A stretch of DNA of 64,000 nt. It comes from Acanthosepion esculentum. Taxonomy: Eukaryota; Mollusca; Cephalopoda; Sepiida; Sepiidae. Position 1 is the first letter of the stretch, and each line of letters begins with the position of its first letter. Location of the stretch: assembly GCA_964036315.1 (NCBI GenBank), contig OZ038517.1, positions 53,039,288 through 53,103,287 of the forward strand, written 5' to 3'. Below, piece after piece: positions 9,156-19,000 of the stretch. Position numbers and translations under genes: made by a program. The notes under the pieces were generated by a model. The model saw only the letters and a list, made by a program, of their open reading frames with translations, was not told the origin of the DNA and did no database searches.

Positions 9156-9158
<3 letters not shown>
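9019..9158. mobile_element. Penelope-like terminal palindrome
   Basis: GCGACGCGTTTCGTCTTC (9056-9073) and GAAGAAACGCGTCGC (9093-9107) form an inverted repeat around CGATGATGTCC. GACAAAGTGGAAAATTTATT before it and the complement of its parts after it (GAAAACTTTCTACACC) extend the pairing imperfectly. The self-complementary ACGCGT next to GAAAC is the arrangement of minimal hammerhead motifs in Penelope-like elements. The core here is CCGATGA, one base off CUGAUGA. Confidence 0.45.

Positions 9159-9247
<89 letters not shown>
9159..9247. repeat. (AT)n(AC)n(AT)n compound microsatellite
   Basis: An AT run, an ACAC segment, then AT again. Confidence 0.96.
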
Positions 9248-9461
9248 TAAGAAAGGTGAAAAAGGGAAAAAGCCTGGGCGTAGATTAATATTTGGGTAAT
9301 ATTCAATGGCGGCACTCTCGAGGATTTTCCTTCTGTGTGAGTTATTTTCTTTTTTTATGAGTATAGCATTTTTAAAATCAAAATTGTGGTTGAATTTATT
9401 TCTATATATGACTAGTGCATTAACTAAGTTGTTTTTATGTGAGGTCTCTTTTGTGCTCATA
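9248..9461 (-). pseudogene. second Penelope-like endonuclease tail
   Basis: Minus-strand frame with LVNALVIYRNKFNHNFDFKN and ESAAIEYYPNINLRPGFF, nearly the same as the copy at 7994-8206, with the same boundaries on the left (TAAGAAAGGTG). It is cut after GTGCTCAT at 9461 by a Tc1-type end. No catalytic motifs remain. Confidence 0.7.
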
Positions 9462-9700
9462 TACAGTCCCACCCAAAACTATTGGAACAGACAGGCCAAT
9501 TCCTTTGTTTTTGTAGTTCACTAAATACATTTAGGTTTAGGACCAATAGATGAATATGAGACGAGAGTTTAGAATTTCAACTTTTATTTCCCGGTATTTA
9601 CATCTAGATGTATTAAACAGTTTAGGACATACCACTTTTTGTATCGGATCACAAATTTAAACTTAAAGTAATTAGTATTTGTTTCAAATCAAATTAATTA
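9462..9700. mobile_element. Tc1-type element end (truncated)
   Basis: Starts TACAGTCCCACCCAAAACT, then ATTGGAACAGACAGGCCAAT and TCCTTTGTTTTTG. Later it has GATGAATATGAGACGAGAG and TATTTACATCTAGATG. From memory of the family, this order is typical of the long terminal repeat region of Tc1-like elements common in fish genomes. No transposase follows. The right boundary is uncertain. Confidence 0.55.
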
Positions 9701-9924
9701 AACTTTAAATCAGCTAATGTTCCTTAAATAAAGTTTCAGAAAACTATACCTTATTTTGAAAATTTTTTTAATAAGGAAAAATTGTAACGAAAACTCCTTG
9801 CAGTCAATTTTAATTAGATCGGAAATACAGCGAAGTATTTTGTTTATTAGAAATATTAAATTTAATCTATGAGCTCAAAATGAATGCTAAAATAAAAGCT
9901 TCAAGTATATAGAAACTATCTCAC
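9701..9924. other. unassigned AT-rich sequence
   Basis: No supportable feature. Confidence 0.5.
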
Positions 9925-9925
9925 T

Positions 9926-10541
9926 TGTTGGCTATTGTGGCATGTAGGGGTTCTCCTTACTTTGCTCGATTCAATAGTAGCAGCAACGGAAGTAATCAGC
10001 AAGGCACAGCCGGAAGTTTCAAAACCCATAAAAATGCTGACAGAACCTTATTCAGCCTCTTTTCCACTTCCCCTTTTCAGCGGCATCTACCTTCAAGACG
10101 AGGCCTCATTTCCTTTACAGCAGCCGCAAACTTCAAGCCTAACTTGAAGGGATACTCAGCCCTTGCTATAGAAGACGAGGCCTGTCCTGGCAGCTTGACA
10201 TCAGAACTCTCATTTCTCCCGTGGGAACAAGTGAAGAAATCTCCTTTCGAGAAACCTACCCAAAGGAAAAACTATACACAACCCTTACTGCAGAAAACTC
10301 ATACCAGTCGTAAAAGTTTCACACCCAGATTTCTCGTTCCTCCTGTGGGAATTGGCGGAGAAATCTCTCTCAACAAAACATCTACTCAAGAACTTTATTA
10401 ACTGGGAAACTCCACGTTTTTCGCGCCAAATATTACTATTTTGTACTTTCTTCCGACCAGAAATAAAAGCTGTTGAACTGTTATTTCAAACCTTGGGTTT
10501 TGTTCATTACACTCTCACAACCGGGAAAAAATTCCTACAGG
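9926..10541 (+). mobile_element. possible solo LTR
   Basis: Starts TGTTGGCTATTGTGG and ends near ..AATTCCTACA, a TG..CA pair. AATAAA at about 10462-10467 lies about 75 bases before the end, as expected of a polyadenylation signal in an LTR. Inside are two diverged copies of a GTGGGAA..GAAATCTC block (10219-10245 and 10336-10365). The 158-codon frame across it resembles nothing known and has no domain. No second LTR, primer-binding site or gag-pol was seen, so the call is tentative. Confidence 0.3.
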
Positions 10542-11735
10542 AAAGATTTTTAATTTTAAAAAATTTATTTTAATCTTTAGGTATCGCTTATTTTGTGGAT
10601 ATACCTAATTTAAAGTAAACCCACGAAAATAACAATAACAAAAAAATTATATTGTTCATTATAATGATGATTGTAAGCTTCCCACTAGGGAATACCGGGG
10701 ATATTTATTTGTACAATGGTACAAAACGTGGCACAAGGCCAAAATAGAGATTGGGGGAAAAGGACAGTCTTCTGTCTTAACTTTAAACTTAGCTAGCCAC
10801 AAACACTGACCCAAACTCATTCTTACCTACCTTTCTTACTACACCCACCATAATACCTCATTGTCTCTATGAAAATCCTCAATAGTCCCCATATGTACAA
10901 TCCATTGTCTGTGGGGGGAGGGGAATAAAACTAGAGAATGCTGGGGGCGAAACGTATCCAGCGGGAGTTTGAAATAAAGTTCTTAAGTTTACCACGTTTC
11001 GTATCGTCTTTGTGCTGATTTAACTTTTCAGCGGCCAGTCTCATATAATATATCTTTCTACCCCAAGCTCAGTGGAACAGTTTATACAAATGTATTGAAG
11101 TTTGTACAAGACGCTACATTTGAATAGTTATCGAAAAGTTCTCAGTCTAACTCACTAACAAAATGACCAAATATCAGTTTTTGATTAGGCCGATAATTTT
11201 ACAGTACCGTTCAACTTTGAAATTTTGTGTTCGTTTTCGCGTGTCCGGGACTGTGGATGGGTTCGACCCGATTCCGCCAGAATTGTATGATACTTAACTA
11301 TTTGCCAGTCTCGTTCGCACTGTGCTGAGGTTAGCGTTGGTCCACTGACTTTTGACCTTATCTCGATCAGTATTCACTGTTGTAACTTCACTCAAACATC
11401 TGCAAGACATAACTAATAGAAATTTCAGTAATTCCATTCAAACGGAATGAACGCGTATTGATTAGATGTCGTTGTTATAATTTTAATTATATCTGAAAGC
11501 CCGATAATCGATTTTCATATTGTCATTATTACATTTTTAAACTTTTCTTTTCTTTTCTTTACAAAGACACCAGAATTCTGTCCATAATTCAAAGAATCGT
11601 TTTGAATCTGTCAGCGATCAGTGAATAAAAAAAAATAGTGAATGAAAAATATTGAAACCAAGAAAAACTTACACTAGAAAACAATTACATTGAAATTAAT
11701 TTTTAAAAAAGAAGTTTGTGTGTGTATCTGTGTGT
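10542..11735. other. unassigned sequence
   Basis: Contains GGGGGCGAAACGTATCC near 10943 and an AATAAAG at 10974, followed by a complementary ACGTTTCGTA at 10993. This hairpin is reminiscent of Penelope-like ends, but it is too weak to call. No coding signal. Confidence 0.4.
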
Positions 11736-12700
11736 GTGTAGCTAAGTGTGCGGTATAAGGTGTTTGGATACATGTGTACATTATATAAGGTGTTTATATA
11801 CAGGGTGATTGAAAAGTAATTGCATATTTTATGTGTAATGAACTCTCCCGTTTATCTATACTTTTACAAAACGAGAGAGTCCATCATGCATAAAATAGGG
11901 TGTTACATTCCAATCACCCCCTAATCTATCTGTGGGGTTTAAAGCGTTTATATGTGTGTATAGTGTAAGATGTTTATATATTTGTATGTTGCATTTACAC
12001 ATTTGTGTATGTCTGTGTTGTGGATGTAAGATGTTTATATACATGTGTAGCGTAAGGTGATTGCTTGTGTGTGTAGTGTAAACTTTATATATATATATGT
12101 GTGTAGGGAAAGGTCTATATGTGTATGCATGTGTGTGCGCTTATGTGATGTAATGAGTTTATATTTGTGTGTGTGTGGTGTAAATTATTTATGTGTGTGA
12201 TGTAACGTGTTCATGTGTTTGTATGCAAGTTATTTATGTGTGTATGAGTGTAAGATGTTTACATATGTATATGTAAGGTGCTTTTATAAATGTGTGCGTG
12301 CGCTTAGTCTAAGATGAGTATATATGTCTGGGTGTGTGTACTTCCAGATAATAGGTTAAAATACATGTGTGAGTAAGATGTTTAAATGTGCGTGTGTGTG
12401 TATGCGTGTATGTGTGTGTGTGCATGCAGTGTAATGTGTTTATATGTATGCGTGTGTTTGCTTGTATATCTGAGGGGCATAAAGTGCTTATATATGTGTG
12501 TGTATGGTCTAAGGTGCATACATGCGCATATGTGTTTTAAGGTAATATGATTATGCGTGTGTCTGCCTGTGTTATAGGTAATTATATGTGTGTGTGTGCG
12601 TGTAATGTGTTTATATATGTTTATGTGTGTGTATGTGTGTGCATGTGTCTGTCTGTGTGTGTGTGTGTTGTTTATATACGTGTGGATTTGTGGTACATTT
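11720..12700. repeat. degenerate GT-rich minisatellite
   Basis: A loose repeat of about 35-45 bp with core GTGTAAGGTGTTTATATA and GTGTGTGTA runs. It is interrupted at 11801-11922 by a MITE. The open frames (minus-strand His/Thr-rich, plus-strand Cys/Val-rich) are products of the GT composition. Confidence 0.75.
11801..11923. mobile_element. small mariner-type MITE
   Basis: CAGGGTGATTGAAAAGTAAT on the left is matched in inverse by ATTCCAATCACCCC on the right. An inner ATTTTATG/CATAAAAT pair and a hairpin AACTCTCCCGTTT/AAACGAGAGAGT follow. TA on each side. It interrupts the GT-rich minisatellite. Confidence 0.65.
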
Positions 12701-12850
12701 CCCTCATCATTCATCGAACCTTGTGGACTGGCGCTACATAATCCGAGACAAAGAACTGTACCAAATAACAGAAAGCATATCACTTGAGAACTACCAACAG
12801 CAGAAACATCTAAAATGGATAGAATGTGTAAATGGAAGATAATATAATGA
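12700..12850 (+). pseudogene. LINE RT C-terminal scrap
   Basis: The plus frame reads VDWRYIIRDKELYQITESIS then LENYQQQKHLKWIECVNGR. This resembles the KW.GHV.R ending of RTE-like polymerase proteins. About 45 residues; it stops before a SINE-poor region. Confidence 0.4.
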
Positions 12851-13012
12851 AAATGTTGATATTCCACACCGCTTCAAACAAAAGATTAGGAAGGAAACCC
12901 CCATTAATATTGGAGTGAGTGATAACAGCTACTGGCTTTGAGAAACCGATTTTCCTGAAATAATCTTTTAAAAAAAAGATTTCATAAATTCCAACCTAAT
13001 GTATCACTGCCT
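12851..13012. other. linker
   Basis: No feature recognised. Confidence 0.4.
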
Positions 13013-13346
13013 GCTCGGTCAATGAATGCCGATTGTTTCCTTATAAGGAAACAGCTAATATTCCCGTTGTCATTAGAAATTAGGAGAACAGATACTACAT
13101 CTTGATCTTTCTCCGATGATCAGGGCATGTAGAAAAACGTAACTTGATTAGCAGTGGCTGCTCGGTCAATGAATGCTGAATGTTTCCTTATAAGGAAACG
13201 GCTAATATTACCGTTGCCATTAGAGATGAAGAGAACAGATACTACATTTTGATCTTTCTTCGATGATCAGGGCGGGAAGAAAAACGTAACTTGAAAAGTA
13301 GTAGCTGGTCAGTCGAAGATTGGCAAATGTTTCCTTACAAAGAAAT

Positions 13347-13359
13347 AATTAATATTACC
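13347..13359. repeat. target-site duplication, left copy
   Basis: AATTAATATTACC directly precedes the inserted element and recurs at 13927-13939. Confidence 0.75.
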
Positions 13360-13426
13360 GAGATGAGGTATTATGTACAGTATTTACATTAGTCGGACTA
13401 TTGTCCTCATCTTTGTCGCCATATTT

Positions 13427-13471
13427 GTCACAACGTTTCGGCCGTTGTACGCTCCGGCCTTCTTCAGGTGG
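13427..13471 (-). ncRNA. hammerhead-like motif, left arm
   Basis: Identical mirror copy of the motif at 13832-13876; see that entry. Two copies in inverted orientation would put one sense copy in transcripts from either strand. Confidence 0.4.
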
Positions 13472-13831
13472 TTGGAATTTCGAACCGAACCCTTTATTTC
13501 GATCACTGGGGTAGACTGTTCTAGTTCCACGAGCCATGTTTGATGGATGTCAGTTATCAGTTATCTCCTGGTAATTTTCCCCCTGAAAGTTCTCCACTGC
13601 CTGAACCAGGTATTGAACTCACACTCTTTGGGTCTGTCACTGGATCTAACCAACGCCTTTATCCACTGTACCATGTGTCCTTGAGTTCAATACCCGGTTC
13701 AGGCAGTGGAGAACTTTCAGAGGGAAAATTAGCAGGAGATAACTGATAACTGACATCCATCAAACATGGCTCGTGGAACTAGAACAGTCTACCCCAGTGA
13801 TCGAAATAAAGGGTTCGGTTCGAAATTCCAA

Positions 13832-13876
13832 CCACCTGAAGAAGGCCGGAGCGTACAACGGCCGAAACGTTGTGAC
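13832..13876 (+). ncRNA. hammerhead-like motif, right arm
   Basis: CTGAAGA (13836-13842) matches the CUGANGA core. GGCCG/CGGCC (13844-13848, 13859-13863) can form helix II. GAAA (13864-13867) matches the second core. CGTT leaves a very short helix III and a GUU cleavage triplet. CAC (13833-13835) and GTG (13872-13874) can pair as helix I. Against it: one extra A precedes helix II, helix III is minimal, and ACAACG/CGTTGT offers a competing hairpin. Penelope-like elements are known to carry such ribozymes. Confidence 0.45.
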
Positions 13877-13926
13877 AAATATGGCGACAAAGGTGAGGAC
13901 AATAGTCCGACTAATGTAAATACTGT

Positions 13927-13939
13927 AATTAATATTACC
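13927..13939. repeat. target-site duplication, right copy
   Basis: AATTAATATTACC, same as 13347-13359; the 147-bp unit resumes immediately after it. Confidence 0.75.
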
Positions 13940-14090
13940 ATTACCATTAGCGATTAGGAGAACAGGTACTACATTTTGATCTTTTTTCGATGATCAGGGC
14001 GTGAAGAAAAACATAACTTGAGTAGCAGTGGCTGATTGGTCAATTAATGCTGAATAAGGAAAAGGCTAATATAACCGTTGCCGTTACTAT

Positions 14091-14430
14091 TAACTTAAAT
14101 TGCTTTTCCTTCGAAGCTACTTATGACGTCATTCTACTAGCTTTAATAAATAGTAAACGGCACCTGGAGCGAAACAATCGATAGTCAATAGATGACAGGC
14201 CTGTAGAATATGTTCGATGTAGAAATTATTGACCCAGATCCACGGTCATTTGCCGTGTTTCATATATATAACTGGAAGATTGATTTCGTCGCTCAGTTTG
14301 TTTGTTTTTTTTTTATCATTTCTCTCCAAGCAAGGCGTTCATGGAACTATGACGCAATTTACGCTTACTGTAAGCGAAAGATAATTAGGAGGCTTTGGTG
14401 AGGAGAAAGTGTAACAGTGGAGAACTAGTA
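14091..14430 (-). mobile_element. LINE 3'-end remnant and linker
   Basis: At 14303-14345, TTTTTTTTATCATTTCTCTC then CAAGCAAGGCGTTCATGG is the reverse complement of a LINE tail (..CCTTGCTTGGAG.GAAATGATAAAA). The same tail is seen at 27120-27160, 24411-24460 and, on the plus strand, 21325-21352. Confidence 0.5.
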
Positions 14431-15620
14431 AACGAAATAGAAGGCTAAGTTGGGATATAAGCTTGGAGCAGAACGAAAAAGGATTAAATGAAAATGTGAA
14501 CTTGGAACAGAACGAAAAAAGGTTAAGTTAAAATGTAACTTAAAACCAGACGACGATCGAAGACGGAATCGACTGTGTTGAAAAAAAAGACAGCAATCTG
14601 GAAAATATACACCCGCGAAGACAGTCGAGAATTTTTAAAACGAAGCAGAAAGAGAAAAATGAATTAGTGACCGTCTATTAAAAGTGTCAGTTACGAAAAC
14701 ATCAACTGAGAGATAAAATTTGGTAATTTTAAAGCGAAGGCAAATAGAGAAAAACTGATTGATCATTGTTGTAAAAAATCAGAAGACTGTAAAAACAATC
14801 CCAGAGAAAGGATTTTATACTTCGTCAAAAAAAAATTAAGATATGAAGATTACGGTAAAAGGGAAGAAGCTGGTTAATTTCTGATTATAAAGACAAGACC
14901 ACAAACTGGGGAAAATGTGATGACGGCAATTAAAGTAATAAATATGATTAATGACCAAAAGATAAGTTCAATCCGTTCGCCTACGGATTTGTCCAGATGT
15001 CAACCGAAGGGTGAAACTTAGGTGAAATACAAAGAGAGACGTAGGAATTTTCTCCGCCCATCGGTGGGAAATGGTACGAGGCACAAATAAGAAAAAGTTG
15101 GATTAGGACCCACGATCACTGCCCATAGAAGGGGTCTTCCAAATTTGGAAAGATAATTAATTTTCCACAACAAAAAAACTCTTGTTGGGAGACAGGGGAA
15201 ACTCAAACACGTCAGTACTCATGCCAGTCATAGTCAATATAAGAAGAGCGCTAAAGCGACCAAGACAGTTGGAGTTACATTTGCAGCTGGAGAAGCAGAC
15301 GACGACCGACGGCCACGCTGCCGAAGCCCCACGTGACTTGCTGGTAAAGAGAACTCCCGATATAAGTCTTGTTCCGGACTTAGCTAAAATGAGCAAAGTG
15401 TCACGATAGAATTCAAAGTGGAAAGGGTTAATATTATTGTACAAAGAACGGTATAAACAGCACAGGAAATTGTCCCGAAGAATTTCCTGTCTTCTTTTAT
15501 TTCGTCTGCAAAGAACATTGTTTATTTTTTTCCTTATGACACAGCTTCGCCGAGCTTCGAACCAGCGCTGCGATTGCTGACGACAACTCAATCTTTGCTA
15601 GCTTTGTGATCAAAAAGCAA
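14430..15620 (-). repeat. diverged inverted duplication, copy 1
   Basis: Read on the minus strand this matches 37850-39060 on the plus strand in consistent order. Shared blocks include TTGCAGACGAAATAAA, CCACTTTGAATTCT, GCAAGTCACGTGGG, CGTCGGTCGTCGTCTGC-like sequence, TTATTTGTGCCTC and CCAAGCTTATAT. Indels and substitutions are frequent. A 144-codon minus frame (15591-15157) has no recognisable domain and is not conserved as a frame in the other copy. It looks like an old mobile element of unknown class. Confidence 0.65.
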
Positions 15621-15799
15621 AATGTGAGAGGGGCAGGGCGCAGACTTGGAGGGCCACTTCAATGACCAGCAGCAGCAGCAGTGGCCAGCGTAGGAATTGA
15701 TCTATAGAACTGAGCGGCGGACAGGGTCACAGTCGGTTGCCGTAAATCAGAATTGACCCTGTGTGTCATATTTGGTGTCTGTGACCAAAGGGTTCGGCC
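15621..15799. other. flank of the duplication
   Basis: Includes CAGCAGCAGCAGCAG and weak further similarity to 37780-37870. Not assigned. Confidence 0.4.
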
Positions 15800-16010
15800 C
15801 TGGCTAACCACGTGTCATAAAAGGACAATATAAGAACAGGTTTCAGGAAGACAAAAGATGGCGATTGACGTTGCATTTAAACTTTTTAGGATCGCAGGCG
15901 GCAAGGAAGCAAGAAACCGGAAGAGAGTTCCACGGGTGAAAAGTGTGAGAAAAGAATTCTATTAGAATAGAACCTATCTTGTATACCCCCCCCCCCTCGT
16001 GGGGATCTCT
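15800..16010 (-). pseudogene. LINE RT extreme C-terminus
   Basis: Minus strand: ..RGTLFRFLA.. in one frame and FLAAYDPKKFKCNVNRHLL in the neighbouring frame. This is the ending WNSLP.SCFP..Y....FKCNVNRHLL shared with 21150-21215, 24540-24610, 27230-27300 and 36990-37110. It probably belongs with the RT fragment at 16500-16940, the two separated by about 480 bp. Confidence 0.6.
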
Positions 16011-16499
16011 TAATACAATGTTGTATCTTCTCTCTTTTCTCTTTCTTCTCTCGGCAGGTGATCGTTAGTTGGTTTGCTTCGGAGATAAATGACATCAACA
16101 AAGGGAATTTTAATCTTAATTAGTTTATTAACACATCGACGTTACATTTCTAACTATCCAGTATGGTCGCCCTGTTACTCCACTGGGGGCCAGATCCAGA
16201 CACAAAATCAACACGTCTACATTGTTCAACGATTAAGACTCAACTCCCCGATAAACCTTTCTAAACCTATCATTCCCACGCCAGTTCAGCCAATCAAAAT
16301 AGACTTCCTTTGTTTTGTCCTGCATTTGACCTCAAAGGTCAAAGTGAGGAAGTCTGAGCAAAAATACACTTCTTTAATAAAAATAATACTCTATTAAACT
16401 ATTATTTAACACGGTTACATATAGCTATGTCGACAGTAAAACCACGACACCTATTTACGAATCAAGTCGTACGCTTAAATTAACACGGTCAAGAAACCA
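16011..16499. other. insertion of unknown type inside a LINE
   Basis: It separates two parts of one minus-strand LINE. It begins near a C11 run and has TTAATTAGTTTATTAACACAT. No terminal repeats or coding region could be defined; an LTR is possible. Confidence 0.35.
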
Positions 16500-16940
16500 A
16501 AGTGGAGAGCTCATTAAAACAATTGTCATAAAAATATTTATAAAACAGACAGAGGGAAGCCACGTCGCGACGGTGGGTAGAACAAGGTCAAGATTGATAA
16601 CATTACAGAACCTTCTTTGGATTTTGTCGAGAAGCTCGAGATATATAGCCGGAACACAAGACCAATGCGAATGGTAGATTTATAAATTGTGTAAGATTGA
16701 TTCTGACAAAAAGAAATTGTCTTGTACGACACAGTGAACCAAACTTCCTAGCATCAAGCCTAGCAATTTATTCAATATTATCACTCCACTACAAGTCAGT
16801 GGAAAACGTGAAACCAAGAAGTGTCAATGATCTGCTGACCTGGAAGTTAGCCTCGGCCATGCTGATTGGAAGTAAAATGGTTCTCTATGATGATTGTAAG
16901 ATGGTAATTTCATTTTGGTGGTGTTCAAATTGAAAAGCCA
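16500..16940 (-). pseudogene. non-LTR RT C-terminal half
   Basis: In order on the minus strand: FNTTKMKLPSYNHHREPF (the ..KT..L.F.HHR.P. block after the palm), SLLGFTFSTDL, IARLDARKFGSLCRTRQFL, IYKSTIRIG and a frame-shifted DKIQRR equivalent. This is the standard order of the RT thumb region in this LINE family. Several stops and shifts. The upstream palm with YADD is not present here. Confidence 0.65.
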
Positions 16941-18050
16941 TTAATTTTCGAAAGAGCTGCAAGTTTTACTTTGACGTACCTATCAAACTTAATCGTAAGT
17001 AAGGCGTACAATGTGTCATTGAAACGAGCCAATTACTCACTGAAGGGCGCTATAGTAACCATTTGTTCAGGTTCCAGAAATTCTTTTTGAATCCTGTCAC
17101 ACAAATTCCGTTAAAGCTTGCCGTAATTTTCGTCATTCTGCGTTCTCATAATAAATCTATTTTTCATCGCCACTGACTATTTTATGCAAAATACCTTTTT
17201 TCTCCAGCAAGAAAAGAGAGACAAGTGTTTAAGCGCTAATCGATGCCCGATTCTGTAATTCATACTGACGCCATTTTCCTAGTTTCAAAATTTTTCCTAA
17301 GACTTGGAACTTTTTTGAAAATTTTCTGCGGGTTTACATGTTGTTTCTGTTGTCACTTCCTAGAAATATTCCTCTAATTCACCAGTTTTCAACTTCTGGT
17401 GTATTCCAGAGCGCTTTTTTTTATCTTTCACCTCAAAAAATCATTTTTTTAAAAACTTTCTTAAACCATTCTCGACTCGTGCTTGCACCTAATGCGCCAT
17501 AAGTAGCTTCCACTGCATTTTACCAAATTAAACGTGCAGAATTTAAATAGAGAGTCGACTACAGGATTCAGTGATTTGGTATGTGATAAAAATGCAACAA
17601 AGGCAAGCAAGTTGTTTCGTTCTGACAAAAATAACAACAATGTATGGAGGTTGACGAAATTTTTCTGATATTAGGTGGCATTAGGAGCATTTAGTTTTCA
17701 ATATACAAAAAACGATATCATAGCATATGCATCACTAAAAATTGTTAAAATATACGCATTTTTGTTGATTTTAGCATTGAAATGGAAATTATAAACATTT
17801 TCAGTTAATTTTAAGAAATGTAAAATTCAACTCACACTTAAAAAAAAACAGTATTACACAATTTCATGAACTGGTAAGAATCGAACAAACGTTCCCCAGT
17901 ATTTTTTGCTGAAGATTATTTTTTATTGGTCAGAATTCCTTCGACAATCTTTTGCGTCTGTGTGACCTCAAAATGTTCGATTTTGTTTAGCACTGAGACT
18001 TTACTCTTCTGTCAAGTATTTAGAATCAATTCAAATAGAAAGGTAATTGA
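16941..18050. other. unassigned sequence
   Basis: About 1.1 kb of AT-rich DNA with no supportable gene, RNA or repeat call. Confidence 0.5.
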
Positions 18051-18052
18051 TT

Positions 18053-18215
18053 GTTCGAATTCCAGTCGAAGCCATTACATTCACTTACGTGCTAATACCA
18101 TTGGGAAAGGTGTGAATCTTCTTCTCCTCCTATGGGTAAATAGCAGGACAGACTGGGTTCTATAGCCTTGGGTGGCAACTAGTCTACTGCAGAAAGAAAT
18201 GACAACCTACTGCGG
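18053..18215 (+). mobile_element. SINE family S1 copy b (head truncated)
   Basis: Begins inside the B box at GTTCGAATTCCAG and continues through ATTACATTCACTTACGTGC and ATAGCAGGACAGACTGGG to ACCTACTGCGG. The tRNA-like 5' half is missing. Confidence 0.7.
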
Positions 18216-18339
18216 ATTTAAATAGTCAACACGTAAAAAAAAATATGGAAAAATTTTTTAAATAAGAAATAATTTTTATAAGTTACTATTCATTGGCAAA
18301 CGTGGCGGAGTGTCAGAAGGACGTTTTTTCCCATGACAC
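18216..18339. other. linker
   Basis: Nothing recognised. Confidence 0.4.
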
Positions 18340-19000
18340 CGCTTTTATTTCAACTACCTTCATTCTTCAGTAATGTTTATTGTTTTAAAAAGCGATGATT
18401 AGAATTGTAACAAAATCTAAACATATGAAAGAGAATTTATACATTTTCTTTGTTCTTGAGAATTGACAACAAAAACAATAAACACGATTTATTTATTTAT
18501 TAGATTGTTTATTGGGATGGTTGGAAATTGCTAATTGCCAGTGACGTGCAGAGGCATGATGCTCTTTGGTGATACCCCCGGGGCTAACCTCCTTCATTGT
18601 ATGCCCTTAAGACTCAAGTAGGAGGTGGGCCTAGCACTGAGTAATGTGAGAAAGGAAGATATTTTAAATATGTAAAAACGGGAAATAAACGCTTTATTCA
18701 AATTAAATATAAACTAAATTTTTATTTCACTCTTTGACTGGATGACCCCCTCCCCCCATATGGATGCCCGAGGCCTTCGCTATAGCCAATTGATTTGAAC
18801 TGGTTCACATATTTTTATAATTTAGTAAATGCTAATAAATTTATGAATAAAAAATTGTTTTAATATTTATTTCTTTATAAATTGGAAAATGACAAATATT
18901 GCATTGGTTTTAATTGTAGTAATTTTTAGAATGCAGTAAATATAAAATTATTCTTGTAAATAAAAATCTAATTATAGATACAACGTTAGTATAATTTATG
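18340..19000 (+). repeat. dispersed AT-rich repeat R3, copy 1
   Basis: Shared blocks: AATGTTTATTGTTTTAAAAAGCGATGATTAGAATT, CATTTTCTTTGTTCTTGAGAATT, then an (ATTT)-rich stretch and GGTTCACATATTTTTATAATTT. The reverse complements recur at 28660-29400 and 31560-32320, sometimes rearranged. Internal GTGACGTGCAGAGGC.. (18540-18620) is not shared. No coding region. Confidence 0.55.

Larger units (their letters stand above)
13360..13926. mobile_element. Penelope-like fold-back element inserted in the 147-bp array
   Basis: The inverted arms are 13376-13621 and 13682-13927 (position sums 27303), with a 60-bp centre. An 18-bp non-palindromic extension (13360-13377) lies only at the left, like the short tails known next to Penelope terminal repeats. 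Each arm has CTGAAGAAGGCCGG and GGCCGAAACGTTGTGAC. Frames of 60-63 codons starting MARGTRTVYPSDRNKG appear in both arms, but they are likely incidental. The centre carries a tRNA-like head (minus strand, TGGTACAGTGGATAAAGGC and GAGTTCAATACC). No RT or endonuclease is present, so the element is non-autonomous. Confidence 0.7.
13013..14090. repeat. 147-bp tandem repeat, interrupted
   Basis: Units contain TGTTTCCTTATAAGGAAAC, CTAATATTACCGTTGCCATTAG, GAACAGATACTACA and GATGATCAGGGC. GATGATCAGGGC occurs at 13115, 13262 and 13990; the first step is 147 bp. The last step exceeds one period by 581 bp, which equals the inserted element plus its target duplication. A fourth, shorter unit ends near 14090. 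TTTCCTTATAAGGAAA is itself a palindrome. Confidence 0.85.

Noticed and set aside
9925..10401. 158-codon plus-strand frame as a host gene
   Set aside because: No recognisable domain, internal short duplications, and LTR-like ends make a non-coding repeat more likely.
10940..11010. Another hammerhead-like site (GGGGGCGAAACGTATCC)
   Set aside because: The first core would be CTAGAGA and helix II does not form; only the GAAAC part fits.
12382..12867. 161-codon His/Thr-rich minus-strand frame
   Set aside because: It is produced by the GT-rich minisatellite read on the minus strand; no domain, and the composition tracks the repeat.
15157..15591. 144-codon minus-strand frame as a gene
   Set aside because: It lies in a diverged inverted duplication whose other copy (37850-39060) does not preserve the frame, and it has no known motif.
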